A model generated the notes under the pieces. It was given only the letters and a program-made list of their open reading frames with translations. It made no database searches and was not told where the DNA came from. Source: JACCXG01 sp963834305 (GTDB lineage Bacteria; Acidobacteriota; Vicinamibacteria; Vicinamibacterales; 2-12-FULL-66-21). From it: DNA of 64,000 nucleotides. Each line of letters starts with the position of its first letter. Position 1 is the first letter of the stretch. The DNA is taken from assembly GCA_963834305.1 (NCBI GenBank), contig CAWIAX010000002.1:2356001-2420000 (forward strand), in the 5' to 3' direction. Below, piece after piece: positions 29,001 through 38,588 of this stretch. A program made the position numbers and the translations under genes.

Positions 29001-29054
29001 GAGGAGGCCGTGCAGCAGACGGACGGCAGCGGTCAAGTGAGGGATCAGGTGCAC
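26021..29054 (-). CDS. Large secreted/outer-membrane protein of unknown function (frame broken)
   Basis: Reading across about ten breaks gives one protein of about 1000 residues. It has a signal peptide ending near ASPAHAQEQ. An N-terminal domain (about 50-310) has alternating strands and helices such as GIPIWLAVPAPAILDEVEAW and GLALLEIVADGTDP, like a TIM barrel. The middle reads TVDEIIARHQQQQRAQDALV, then FRFDADYRYRLAGTERVGGH, reminiscent of lipoprotein-sorting proteins. The C-terminal 350 residues are barrel-like: FGINYLNFELNGGPDTQLA, LNLGWQYTPFQKLSGQY, GIGSATLQVMLLKPLK. The GTG at 29054 overlaps the upstream gene's end and the stop overlaps the PHP start. I do not know a named family. Its place in the operon suggests a role in placing the product in the outer membrane. 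Confidence 0.6.
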
Positions 29055-29892
29055 GGGGGCAGGTCTGCGAGCGCGCCGAAATCGCCGTGCCGGAGCACGG
29101 TTCGGAGCCGCTGGTGAAAACCGTCGAGGCGGAAGTAGTGCGCGAACCGCAGCCGGGCCGGCAGGCTGACGCGCGGCGCCTCGGGATCGATCTCCCAGGG
29201 ATGGACCATCAGGACTGCCGGCTGGCCAGCGGCGTTCGCGCGCGCCATCGCGCGCCGCACACGGTCGGGCGAGCTCATACGCAATCCCCAGCCCCATCCC
29301 ATCGGCATCACCTGGCCGAAGCGATCCGCCACGAACGGCGGAAACTCGACGATCGGGCCGGCCTCCGTTTCCCGCACGTGCGGCGCCCGGTTGTAGTCCG
29401 GGCTGCCGACGAGGCGCAGGGGCGCCATGCTGGCGTCGGCGGTGAACCCTTCCCGCACGAGCCGTCCGAGCGCCCACGGGGCGCGGCCGTTGATCGACCA
29501 CTCCGGCGCCCGGAACGCCGTTACGCAGGCCGCCCCGGCCGCCTCGAGCGCGCGCACGCTGCGCCGCACGTCTTCGACGAACGCCGCCTCGGCCAAGGTC
29601 GTAGGCCCGGCTCGTGCAGGTAGCCGTGCGAGCCGACATCGTGTCCGGCGGCGAGGATCTCGGCGACGAGCGCCGGGTGGCGCTCCGCCACCCAGCCGAG
29701 GACGAAGAACGTGGCGCGCACGTCGGCGCGCGCCAGCTCCTCGAGCACCAGGCGGGTGGTGGCGACGACGCGGCTGGGGAGCGCGTCCCAGTGGGGCCGG
29801 CCGAGCGTGCCGACGCCGCAGATGTGAAACCACTCTTCGACATCGACAGTGAACGCGTTCGCCCGCGGACGCCCGCGCGGCGCGGCGGTCAT
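29045..29892 (-). CDS. Polysaccharide deacetylase with DUF3473 tail (one frame break)
   Basis: About 282 residues. The NodB-type domain begins NAFTVDVEEWFHI, with the catalytic Asp and metal ligands, then ATFFVLGWVAERHPALV and HDVGSHGYLH carrying the metal His pair. After a break near 29600 come FRAPEWSING and the DUF3473 end MVHPWEIDPEAPRV. This subgroup is best known from exosortase (PEP-CTERM/XrtA) exopolysaccharide loci, where it removes acetyl groups from sugars. Here it sits in a lipid/polyketide operon: its ATG overlaps the acyl carrier protein stop (ATGA). It might act on the sugar attached to the product. Confidence 0.88.
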
Positions 29893-30164
29893 GCCGGCGT
29901 CCTGCGCCCCTCGGAGGTGATGAAGTCGGCGATGGTGTCCACCGAGCGGAGCACGCGTGCGCCGGTGTCTTCGTCGGTGATCGCCACGCCGAAGGTGCGC
30001 TCGATTTCGAGCACGAGCTCGAGCACGTCGATGGAATCGAGCCCCAGCCCTTCACCGAACAGCGGTGTGGCGTCGCCGATGTCGGCCGGCGCGATCGGCA
30101 GCCGGAGGCTGCGGACGATGGCCTGCTTGATCTCGTCTTTCAGGTTCGGTGCTGGATCAGACAT
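29889..30164 (-). CDS. Acyl carrier protein
   Basis: 91 residues. The phosphopantetheine attachment site is Ser44 in GLGLDSIDVLELVLEIERTF, the classic DSxxxxEL-type motif. The flanks fit an ACP of type II systems: helix 1 LKDEIKQAIVRSLRL and the acidic helix 2. It carries the growing chain for the ketosynthase pair and the ketoreductase encoded around it. It lies 24 bases after the ketoreductase stop and overlaps the deacetylase start by four bases. Frame intact. No phosphopantetheinyl transferase gene is in the window. Confidence 0.93.
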   Translation of the reverse strand: MSDPAPNLKDEIKQAIVRSLRLPIAPADIGDATPLFGEGLGLDSIDVLELVLEIERTFGVAITDEDTGARVLRSVDTIADFITSEGRRTPA

Positions 30165-30188
30165 ATGCAGATTCGAGAATCCCCGGGA

Positions 30189-30965
30189 TCACAGCAATCC
30201 GCCGTCCACCCCGATCACCTGCCCGGTGATATACGCGGCCGCGTCCGACGCCAGGAACGCGACCAGCGACGCGACCTCGCGGGTGGTGCCGGCGCGCCTG
30301 AGCGCGACCGCCTGCAACAAGCCCTCGCGCGCGTCGGCCGGCATCTTGTCGAGCATGTCGGTGGCGATGAGCCCCGGCGACACGCCGTTGACCAGTACGC
30401 CCTTGCCGGCCAGGTCCCGCGACAGCGCGCGGGTGAAACCCTCGAGGCCGGCCTTCGACGCCGCGTAGTTCGTCTGCCCCGGCAGCGGCACGCGGGCACT
30501 CGGCGACGAAACGTTGATGATGCGGCCCCACCGCCGCAGCAGCATCCCGCGAACCGCGGCGCGGGTGCAGTAATACGCCCCCTGCAGGTTGACCTGGAGG
30601 ACGTCGTTCCAGCGGGCCGTGTCCATCAGCATGAAGTGGGTGTCGCGGGTGATCCCGGCGTTGTTCACCAGGATGTCCACGGCCCCCAGCTCCCGTTCGA
30701 CCTGGCCGAAGAACGCCTGCACGGCCGCTTCGTCCGCCACGTCGCAGCGTCCGGCCCACGCCCGGCCGCCGCGGGCGATCATGCCGGCGACGAACTCGTC
30801 GGCGGGCGCCGGCTGCTCGCGGTAGGCCACGGCCACGGCCGCACCGCGCTCGGCCAGCAGGTCCGCGATGCCCCGGCCGATGCCGCGAGACCCGCCGGTG
30901 ACGACGGCAACGCGACCGATGAGCTGCAGATCTTCGAAGGGCACGCGTGAAGGCCGAAAGATCAA
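30189..30965 (-). CDS. fabG: 3-oxoacyl-ACP reductase, SDR family
   Basis: About 255 residues. NADPH-binding motif VVTGGSRGIGRG, NNAG in ILVNNAGITRDT, the catalytic Ser in INVSSPSARV and Tyr/Lys in YAASKAG are all in place, and it ends with the family signature ITGQVIGVDGGLL. It reduces the beta-keto group after each condensation. The longest start is a TTG at 30965; a GTG at 30944 (VPFEDLQL) may be the real one. It starts 13 or 34 bases after the chain-length-factor stop. By context it plays the part of ApeQ in aryl-polyene loci rather than housekeeping fatty acid synthesis. Confidence 0.92.
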   Translation of the reverse strand: MIFRPSRVPFEDLQLIGRVAVVTGGSRGIGRGIADLLAERGAAVAVAYREQPAPADEFVAGMIARGGRAWAGRCDVADEAAVQAFFGQVERELGAVDILVNNAGITRDTHFMLMDTARWNDVLQVNLQGAYYCTRAAVRGMLLRRWGRIINVSSPSARVPLPGQTNYAASKAGLEGFTRALSRDLAGKGVLVNGVSPGLIATDMLDKMPADAREGLLQAVALRRAGTTREVASLVAFLASDAAAYITGQVIGVDGGLL

Positions 30966-30978
30966 TGATAACAGACCG

Positions 30979-32204
30979 CTACCGGGCGATCCGGAGCACC
31001 GCGCTGACCAGCGCTCCGCCGCTGGCGAAGCTGTTGATCAGCGTCAGGCCGGCAGGGGCGGCGGCCCTGGATGCGGCCAGGTTGAGGCCCTGTGCGACTG
31101 GATCGGGGCGGACGAGACCGGCGATCGGGGGGACCAGGCCTTCGCGCCCGCACAGCACCGCGGCCACGCAGGCGGCCGCGCCCGACGCCCCCGACTCGCC
31201 AAGCGCCCCCTTGATGCTCGTCACCGCCGGCGCCAGGCTGCCGAACAGCTCCCCTATCGCCCGCGCCTCCACGTCGTCCAGCGCCGCCGACGCGTTGGCG
31301 GAGGCGTACGATCACGCCGATATCAGCCGGCCCCACGCCCGCCTCCTCCAGCGCCAGGCGCATGGTCCGCGACCAGCGGAGCGGCGCTGTCGGGCCAGGC
31401 GTTCAGCGGGACCGCGGCGCTGGCGGCGCCGATCCCGAGAATCTCGCCATAGGCCCGGGCGCCGCGCGCACGCCAGGCATCGCCGCGCTCGAGCCACAGC
31501 CCGAAGCCCCCCTCGCCCAGCACGAAACCGCCTCGGCCGGCGTCGAACGGGGCCGTGGTGCTGCCGGACGCGCGCCCGGCGTTCATCACGCCGAACTGGT
31601 CGTGGGCGCGGTAGAAGACGTCGTTGAGGGCGTCCATGCCCCCTGATGCGATCGCGTCGGCGCGCCCGGCGCGAAGCAGATCGACAGCCGAGGCGATCGC
31701 GGCCAGGCCCGACGCCTCCTTCTGGCTGATCGTGGCGTTCGGTCCCTGCAGCCTGAACTCGAGGCCCGCGAGCCCCGCCGCGGCGTTCGCCACGGTGCTG
31801 TTGAAGAGGAGTGCCGGCGCGCCCATCGGGCCGCCGTCGAAGAGCGCCGCCAGGTATTCGTTGGTGGCCTGGCCGCCGGCGGTGTAGGTCCCAATCACGA
31901 CGCCGGTCCGCTCGTCTCCCTCGGGCGCCACCGCATAGCGGGCGTCGTCCATTGCCTGGCGGATGGCCGCCAGCGCGAAGGGCGATGCCCCGTCCATCCG
32001 CCGCAGCTTCATCGGAGGGACCCAATGCGTGGGATCGAACGCCGAGACCTTCGCGGCGAGCACGGACCGGCAGCCGAACGATTCGTACTGCGCGGCTGGC
32101 GCGATGCCGCTGGCGCCCGACAGCAGCGCGTCGCGGAACGCGTCGCGGCCATCGCCAAAGGGAGACACGACGCCCACGCCCGTGATGCTGACCGGATCCG
32201 CCAC
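30979..32204 (-). CDS. Chain-length-factor-like ketosynthase lacking all catalytic residues (frame broken twice)
   Basis: About 405 residues. The thiolase fold is plain: SITGVGVVSPFGDG, GVVIGTYTAGGQAT, PFDAGRGGFVLGEGG. The catalytic Cys is replaced by Glu in ISQKEASGLAAI (codon 31716-31718). The first catalytic His motif reads IYASANAS instead of NAHGT, and the second reads KGALGESGASGA instead of KxxxGHxxGA. A ketosynthase missing Cys-His-His should not condense chains and instead pairs with an active one to set chain length, as in type II polyketide and aryl-polyene systems. It heads the seven-gene operon. I prefer the GTG at 32204; a TTG at 32240 is possible. Breaks are near 31315 and 31363. 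Confidence 0.9.
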
Positions 32205-32228
32205 GGGCGGTACGTTACCATTGCGATC

Positions 32229-32877
32229 ATGCGGGTTCAACGCGCCGGACTGCTGATCGCGCTCGTCGCGGCGGCCTCCGCCGCGCTGCTGGCCGCCCCC
32301 GCCGCCCCGGCGGAATCTCTTCGACGACCTCTATCGCCGCGGCCAGGCCCGCAACGGCGACCTGCGGACGTTCACCGCGGCGTTCACCGAAGTGACCACC
32401 TCCTCGCTGCTCGAGCGGCCGCTGCGCGCCAGCGGCACCGTGTCTGTCGAGCGGCCGGCGCGCGTGGCGCTGCACTACACCGCGCCGGACGAGCGGTGGA
32501 TCGTCATCGACGGCAACCGGATGACGTTCGTCTGGCCGGCGCGCGGCATCCGCCAGGCCAGGGACATCGGCGCCTCGCAGCGCCGGGTGCAGAAGTACTT
32601 CGTGGACAGCTCGCCCGGCGAGCTGCGCGGCCACTTCGAGGTCGCGGCGCGGCCGCTGCCCGACGGCTACGAGATCACGATGGTGCCGACGCGCAAGCAG
32701 ATCAAGGAAGGGCTCGCGCGGCTCGACTTGACGATCGATGGTGAGTCGCTGCTGATGACGGCGATGAAGATGGCGTTCCCGAACGGGGACACCAAGACGA
32801 TGACGTTCACCGACGTCAGGCCGAACGCCCTGCTCGATCCGTCGGCCTTCACGGTGCCGCCGGCCGCGCCGCGCTGA
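32229..32877 (+). CDS. LolA-like outer-membrane lipoprotein carrier (one frame break)
   Basis: About 215 residues. A signal peptide, LLIALVAAASAALLAAPA, is followed after an extra base near 32310 by LFDDLYRRGQARNGDLRTF and the LolA-type core FTEVTTSSLLERPLRASGTV, then ALHYTAPDERWIVIDGNRM. LolA-like proteins carry lipids or lipoproteins across the periplasm; aryl-polyene loci have such a gene (apeL type). It is divergent from the operon headed by the chain-length factor, with only 24 bp between starts, and its stop abuts the stop of the radical SAM gene. The C-terminal end MTFTDVRPNALLDPSAFTVP is also family-like. Confidence 0.87.
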
Positions 32878-34330
32878 TCAGCCGGCCTCGAGCGCCTGCC
32901 GCGCCTCGCCCATCATCTCCGCCGCCGCCCCGAGGTCGTGTTCGGCGAGGTAGTGCGCGGGGTCCATCATGCGCTGCGTGCGGCGCAGCGCGCGCAGCAG
33001 GAACAGGGCGTTGCGCGGGTCCACTTCCCGCAGCCAGCGCCACACGCTCTTGCGTCCGCCGAGGTTGAGCACCGACCGCCGCCACGTTTCGCAATACAGC
33101 TCGAAGAAGCGCTGCGCCCCGAGCGCCGGCTCCCACAGCAGGTGGTGCATGTCGAACTGCGACCACCGCCGGGCCCGGAGCTGGGGCAGCATCTGGTCGA
33201 AGTAGGCGGTGCCCGGCAGCGGCGTGAGGATGGTGAATCCCGCCTGATACAAGGCGTGCCGCTCGACGAACGCCCACAGCCGCTCGAAGTCCGCCTCCGA
33301 CCACGCCGGATCGATGACGAAGTTGCCGGTGACGCCGTAGCGCAGCGACCGCGCGACGCCGATGCCCTCGGCCGTCTGGTCGATGGTCGCGTCCTTGACC
33401 AGGCCGCTCAGCCCCTGGTTGGTGGCCGCCTCGAGGCCGAAGAACATGTCGAAGTCGCGGGCGAGCGGACGCCACGCCTCCAGCAGTCCGGCGTGGCGTG
33501 CGACCAGGTCGACGCGGCTCTGGACGAGAATCCACTGCTTGCGGATGCCGCGCCGCCGCAGCTCCTGCGCCAGCGCCAGGCTGCGCGACGGGTGATACCA
33601 GAACAGATCGTCGGCGATGAAGACGTGGTCGCCGGCCGACGCGAAGTCCTGGCACACCGACTCGATCGACCGCTCGCGCACCGACCGTGCGTGCAGCTGC
33701 CAGATCGAGCAGAACGAGCAGCGGAACGGACAGCCGCGCGCGGTTTCGATCAGCCACGCCGGCCGGTGCGCCAGGCAGGCGTATTGCCGGCGCCAGCCGC
33801 TGACGTGATGCCGCGCCGGCAGCGGCACGTCGTCCAGCACGAAGGGCCGTGTCTGGCGCCGCGGTCCGCACGATCTCGCCGACTCGCCGCGGATCGCCAG
33901 GCCCGGCACGCTGCCCAGCACCCCGCCCCGCTCGAGCGCGTCGGCCACCGCCGGCAGCGCCCGCTCGCCGTCGTCCAGCACCACCGCGTCCACGGCGCCG
34001 GCCAGGAACGGGTCGGGGTAGGCCGCCGCCGTGTGGCCGCCGACGACGATCGGACGTCCGGGGCGAGGGCGCCGGACGCGGGCCGCGAGCGCCAGCACTT
34101 CGTCGGTCTCGAGCGCGTGCATCGCCGCGATGCCGACCAGGCCGGGCCTGACGGCGCGCATCTGCCTGCTCGAGCGACGGCTGAACCGCAGATCGGCAAG
34201 CGTGACGTGGTGGCCCACGCGCCTCGAGCGCCGCGGCGATGTACTCCATCCCGAGCGGCTCGATGCGGAAGAACGGGCCCAGGCCGAAGCGTTCGTTGCC
34301 CGGCACCGGCCGGAGGAGCAGGACGTGCAT
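32878..34330 (-). CDS. B12-binding-type radical SAM protein (one frame break)
   Basis: About 483 residues. The N-terminal 150 residues form a cobalamin-binding-like Rossmann domain (MHVLLLRPVPGNERFGLGPF, then PIVVGGHTAAAYPDPF), without a clear DxHxxG His ligand. The radical SAM cluster motif is RGCPFRCSFCSIW (C-x3-C-x2-C). The C-terminal part, FTILTPLPGTAYFDQM, fits the same family. Such enzymes methylate unactivated carbons, close rings or rearrange lipids, as in hopanoid and bacteriochlorophyll pathways. Aryl-polyene loci do not usually have one, so it may add a tailoring step. A break near 34220 separates the first 40 residues. It starts 64 bases from the divergent MMPL gene. Confidence 0.88.
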
Positions 34331-34394
34331 AGGTTAGGCCCGCAGCGTAACATAGAGCGTCGGCCCCGGCTCACCCGCGGGCCGGGCGCCGCTC

Positions 34395-36897
34395 TTGATC
34401 CCACTCATCCCCACCATCCTGTCGTGGTCGCGCCGGCACCGCGTCGCCGTCGTCGCCTGCGCCATCGGCCTGGCCGCGTTCTCCACCGCCGGCATCCGCC
34501 GCCTGACCTTCGACACCGATGTGCTCAGCCTGCTGCCGCGCGACGGCCGCGTCATCCCGGCGTTCCGCGCCTTCGTCGAGCCAGTTTCGGCAGCCTCGAC
34601 GACCTCTACATCGTGTTCACGGCCCCGGAGGGGCATGCCGTCGCCGAGTACGAGGACGAAATCGAGGCTGGATCGAGCGCCTGCGGAACGCGCCGGAGGT
34701 GCACGCGCGTCGACACCGGGCTCGCGGATCGGTCGCGGGACCTGGCGTGGCTGGCCGACCGGCAGCTGCTCCTGCTCGACGGGCGAGACGCTCGGCCGCG
34801 CGCTCGATCGGCTGCGCGGCGACGGCATGCGGCCGGCGGTGGCGGCGCGGCGCGAGCTGCTGTCGCTGCCGTCGCCGGCGTCGCGGCCCTCGTGCGCCAG
34901 GACCCGCTCGGGTTGTTCGACCTGCTGCGGGACCAGCTCGGCGACGCGCAGGCCGGCATGAACTCGGCGTGACCGAGGGGGGATACGTGACCGCCGACGG
35001 CCGGAGCCGGCTCGTCATCGCCGCCCGCCCGCCCGCCGTACGACACCGAATTCTCGCGCGCGCTGATGGCGCGTGCTGGAGCGCGATGCCGCCGATGCCG
35101 CCGCACGCCCGGACACCGGGGACGACGCGCTGCCGCCGCTCGACGTCGAGTTCGCCGGCGGCCACCGCATCGCCGTCGAGACCGAAGCGGTGGTCAGGCG
35201 CGAGAGCATCTTGAACACGGTCGGCTCGCTCGCCCTGATCCTGCCGCTGCTGTTTCTCGTGTTCCGCAGCGCCTGGCTCGTGGCGTCGGCCCGCTGCCGT
35301 CGGCGCTCGCTGCTGGTGCCGTGCTGGGCGTGCTGGGGCTTGGCCGGCGCCACGCTGTCGGCCGCGGCCACGGCGTCGGCCGCCATGCTGTTCGGCCTCG
35401 GCGTCGACGGCGTCGTGCTGCTCTACGTCGCGCATCGCTGGCGCTGCGCGACAGCGGCCCGCACGCCGAGCGGCTGATCGCGGCGATCTGGCGGGGCCGG
35501 CGTCGAGCATGCTGCTCGGGATGTGGACGACGGCGGCGACGTTCTACGGCCTGGCGTTCGTCGACTTCCCGAGCCTGCAGGCAGCTGGGCCTGCTCATCG
35601 GCCACAGCATGGTGCTCTGCGGCATCTTCACGCTGATTGTCGTGCCGGCGCTGCTGCCGCGGAAGGCGCCGGCGCGTGCCCGTCGCACCCTGACGCTGCC
35701 GCGGCTGGCCTCCTGGGTGGAGCGGCGCCGGACGGCCATCCGGCTTCGCCGCCGCCTTCGTCACCCTCGTGCTGGGGTTCTCGGCGACTCAGCGTCCGGA
35801 TCAATCCCACGCTGGACCGCCTGCGCTCGGTGACGCCGGGAGCGCAGCTCCTCGAGACGCATCGGGCCGCGATTCGGGCTGCCCGAGCGAGGTCTACACC
35901 ATCCTCCAGCGCGGGCACGGATCTCGAACCGCTGCTCGCCGCGAACGAGCGGATGGCCGGCGCGATCTCCCGGTCGCTGCCGTCGGTGCGCGCTGCAGGC
36001 GGCGTCGGCGCTGCTGCCCGCGCAGGACACGCAGGCATCGCGCGCCGCCACGGTGCGCCAGGCCGGGCTGGCGCCGGCCGGCGTTGCCGCCGCACTGCAG
36101 TCGGCGGCGGCCGACGAAGGGTTCAGGCGCGACTCGTTCGCGCCGTTCATCGAGCGGCTGCCGCGCCTGCTCGCGGCCGACGAGCGGCTGACGTTCGACG
36201 GCTACGTGCGGCACGGGCTGGGCGATCTGATCGGGCGCTTCGTGGCCGTGGCGGACGGCGAATGGATGACGGTGAGCTACGCGTTCCCGTCGACCGGCGC
36301 GGAGGTTGCCGGTCTGGAGGCGATCGTCGCCGGCAGCGGCGGCGGACGCGACGCTCACGGGACTGCCGCTCGTCAACCGTGAGCTCGCCGCGCGCTTCAT
36401 GCCGCAGTTCGTCAAGGGCCTGGCGATCGGCACGGCGGTCGTGCTGATCTCTGATGCTGGCCGCGCTGCGCGACTGGCGCCTTGCGCTGCTGGCGCTGCT
36501 GCCCGCCGTGCTGGGCCTGGTCTGGGCCGCGGGTCTGCTGGCGCTGGCGCGCATCGAGCTCGACCTGTTCGCCGTGTTCGCGGTCGTGACGTTCGTCGGC
36601 ATCGGCGTGGACTACGGCATCCATCTCGTCCACCGCTACCGCGAGCGCGGCCAGGCGCGCCACGCCGTCGAGGAGCTCGCGCCGGTCATCCTCGTGGCGG
36701 CCGCCATCACCTTCCTCGGCTACGGCACGCTCGTCACGTCGAGCTATCCGCCGCTGCGCTCGATCGGCATCGTCTCGCTCGTCACCGTCGTCACGCTGGC
36801 CGCCGCCTCGCTGCTCGTGCTCCCGGCCGTGCTGCCGGCCCGCAACGGGCGGATGACGCCGGCTCCGGGGCAAGCGGGACGCGAGGCCGTGCCGTGA
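34395..36897 (+). CDS. MMPL/RND-family exporter (frame broken about ten times)
   Basis: About 830 residues when repaired, with two halves, each a membrane helix, a large periplasmic loop and five or six helices. Recognisable parts are FDTDVLSLLPRDGRVIPAF after helix 1, LALILPLLFLVFRSAWLV, MLFGLGVDGVVLLYVAHR, then in the second half INPTLDRLRSVTPGA and VVTFVGIGVDYGIHLVHRYR. Paired GxGxDyxxh motifs in both halves are typical of MMPL lipid exporters, used for hydrophobic products in aryl-polyene loci (apeM type). The start is a weak TTG at 34395. The stop overlaps the next gene's GTG (GTGA), so export and the glycosyltransferase are coupled. Confidence 0.88.
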
Positions 36898-37580
36898 CCA
36901 CGACACTCCGGACCGCCGCCCTGATCCCCGCCTTCAACGAAGCGCGCACCATCGCCGGCGTCGTCGCCGGCCTGCGCGGCGCCGTCGCAGCACGTGCTGG
37001 TGGTGGACGACGGGTCGTCCGACGGCACCGGGGGCATCGCCGCGCAGGCGGGAGCGGAAGTGCTGGCGCACCCGGGCAACCAGGGCAAGGGGCAGGCGAT
37101 ACGGACCGGGCTCGCCGCGCTCGCCTCTCGCGACTTCACACACGTGCTGCTGCTCGACGGCGACATGCAGCACCTGCCCTCGCGAGGCGCCGCTGCTCAT
37201 CGACGCCGCGGCGCGGACCGGCGCCGACGTGGTGCTGGGGGAACGGCGCTTCGACCGGGCGGGGATGCCGGCCTCGCGCTATCATGCCAACCGGCTGGGC
37301 AGCCGTGCCCTGTCGTGGTTCGTCGGCGTTCCCGCTGCGCGACACCCAGTGCGGGTTCCGCGTCTTCCGGCTCGAGGCGCTGCGCGGCCTGCCGCTGCGC
37401 GCCCGCGGCTACGACATCGAAACCGAGATGCTGGTGAAGCTGTGGCGGCGGGGCGCGGCGCTCGCGAGCGTCCCGATCTCGGCGGTCTATGCCGGGCAGG
37501 TCAGCAAGCTGCGCCCGGTGCGGGACACGACCAGGACGTGTTTCCTCGCGGTCTACTATCGGTACATCGAGCGGCTCTGA
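36894..37580 (+). CDS. Glycosyltransferase family 2 (frame broken)
   Basis: About 228 residues. GT-A signature blocks are present: RTAALIPAFNEARTIAGVV, VLVVDDGSSDGT, and the DxD in LLLDGDMQHLP, then LRDTQCGFRVF, as in dolichyl-phosphate-sugar synthase-like enzymes. It transfers a sugar to a lipid carrier or to the polyene product. The GTG overlaps the exporter stop by four bases. Three breaks, near 36990, 37185 and 37332. The end, CFLAVYYRYIERL, matches the amphipathic tail seen in GT2 enzymes of aryl-polyene loci. Confidence 0.9.
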   Translation: MTTTLRTAALIPAFNEARTIAGVVAGLRGAVAARAGGGRRVVRRHRGHRRAGGSGSAGAPGQPGQGAGDTDRARRARLSRLHTRAAARRRHAAPALARRRCSSTPRRGPAPTWCWGNGASTGRGCRPRAIMPTGWAAVPCRGSSAFPLRDTQCGFRVFRLEALRGLPLRARGYDIETEMLVKLWRRGAALASVPISAVYAGQVSKLRPVRDTTRTCFLAVYYRYIERL

Positions 37581-37632
37581 CACGTGGGGGATACCGGCTA
37601 CGCCATCGACGACTGCCGCCGGACAGGCTGAC

Positions 37633-38580
37633 GTGCGGCACGGGGCGGCGCTGCCCCGGCGCTGGACGCTGCACGGCCTGAACAACGGCCTGATCTTCGG
37701 CGCGACGTATCACGGCGTGCGGCTCCTGCCGCGCCGCGTCTCCTACGCCATCGGGCACGCGGGCACCGGGATCGCCTGGCACGCCATGCCCGCGACGCGC
37801 GCGGCGATCGCGGCCAACCTCGCGGCGGTCTTCCCGGACGAGAGCCACGCGCAGCTCGAAGCCCGGGCCCGGCACACGCTCCGCAGCTACGCCCGCGACA
37901 CCATCGACTTCCTGCGCGCCTTGTCCGCCGCCGCGCGGACGACCGATCGGCTGTTCGATCTGCGCCCCGAGCACCGCGAGGTGTTCGTGCGCCTGGGAGC
38001 TGCCGGCCGCGGCATCATCCTGGTGACCGGACACTTCGGCAACTGGGAGATCGGGAGCCTGCTCATCCGGCGCACGCTCGACATGCCGCTGACCATCGTC
38101 GCGATGACGGAGACGAGCCCCCACGTGAACCGGATCCGGCGGGAGCTGCGCGACAGCCTGGGCGCCGACACGCTCGAGGTCCGGCAGTCGCTCGAGACCG
38201 CGCTGCAGATCCGCCGGCGGCTCGCGGACGGCCACATCGTCGCCATGCTGATCGATCGGCACTACGGCCGCGACCGCGTCGGCGTCACCCTGTTCGGCCG
38301 GCGCGCCTGGTTCCTGCGCACGCCGCTGCTCATGGCGCACGCCACCGGCGCGCCGATCCTCCCCTGCTTCATCGAACGGCTCGGTCCGGGCCGCTTCGGG
38401 CCGCTGCCCGGCACGCCGATCGTCGTCGCCACGGACCGGCCCCGCGACGAGGCGATCCAGGCCGCCGCGCAGCAGGTCGCCGACGCGCTCGCGGAGCGCA
38501 TCCGCCGCCGTCCCGAGCTCTGGTACCACTTCTACCGCTACTGGGACGCGCAGCGCGACGCCTACGACGGGCTCGCCTGA
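37633..38580 (+). CDS. LpxL/HtrB-like lysophospholipid acyltransferase
   Basis: About 315 residues. An N-terminal amphipathic or membrane part, then the catalytic HxxxxE motif in TGHFGNWEIGSLLIRR and a second block MLIDRHYGRDRVGVTLFGRR typical of lipid A late acyltransferases. It ends with LWYHFYRYWD, also family-like. In lipid A synthesis the relatives add a secondary acyl chain; aryl-polyene loci use a relative to attach the polyene to a lipid. The GTG at 37633 is chosen as the first in-frame start giving a plausible N-terminus; the frame is open further upstream. It follows the glycosyltransferase by 52 bases. Frame intact. Confidence 0.9.
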   Translation: MRHGAALPRRWTLHGLNNGLIFGATYHGVRLLPRRVSYAIGHAGTGIAWHAMPATRAAIAANLAAVFPDESHAQLEARARHTLRSYARDTIDFLRALSAAARTTDRLFDLRPEHREVFVRLGAAGRGIILVTGHFGNWEIGSLLIRRTLDMPLTIVAMTETSPHVNRIRRELRDSLGADTLEVRQSLETALQIRRRLADGHIVAMLIDRHYGRDRVGVTLFGRRAWFLRTPLLMAHATGAPILPCFIERLGPGRFGPLPGTPIVVATDRPRDEAIQAAAQQVADALAERIRRRPELWYHFYRYWDAQRDAYDGLA

Positions 38581-38588
38581 CGGCGCCG

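Noticed and set aside
23801..32240. Housekeeping fatty acid synthesis operon (fabF-acpP-fabG)
   Set aside because: The inactive ketosynthase partner, deacetylase, outer-membrane protein, chorismatase and exporter point to a dedicated product; fabD, fabH and plsX, usual in housekeeping operons, are absent.
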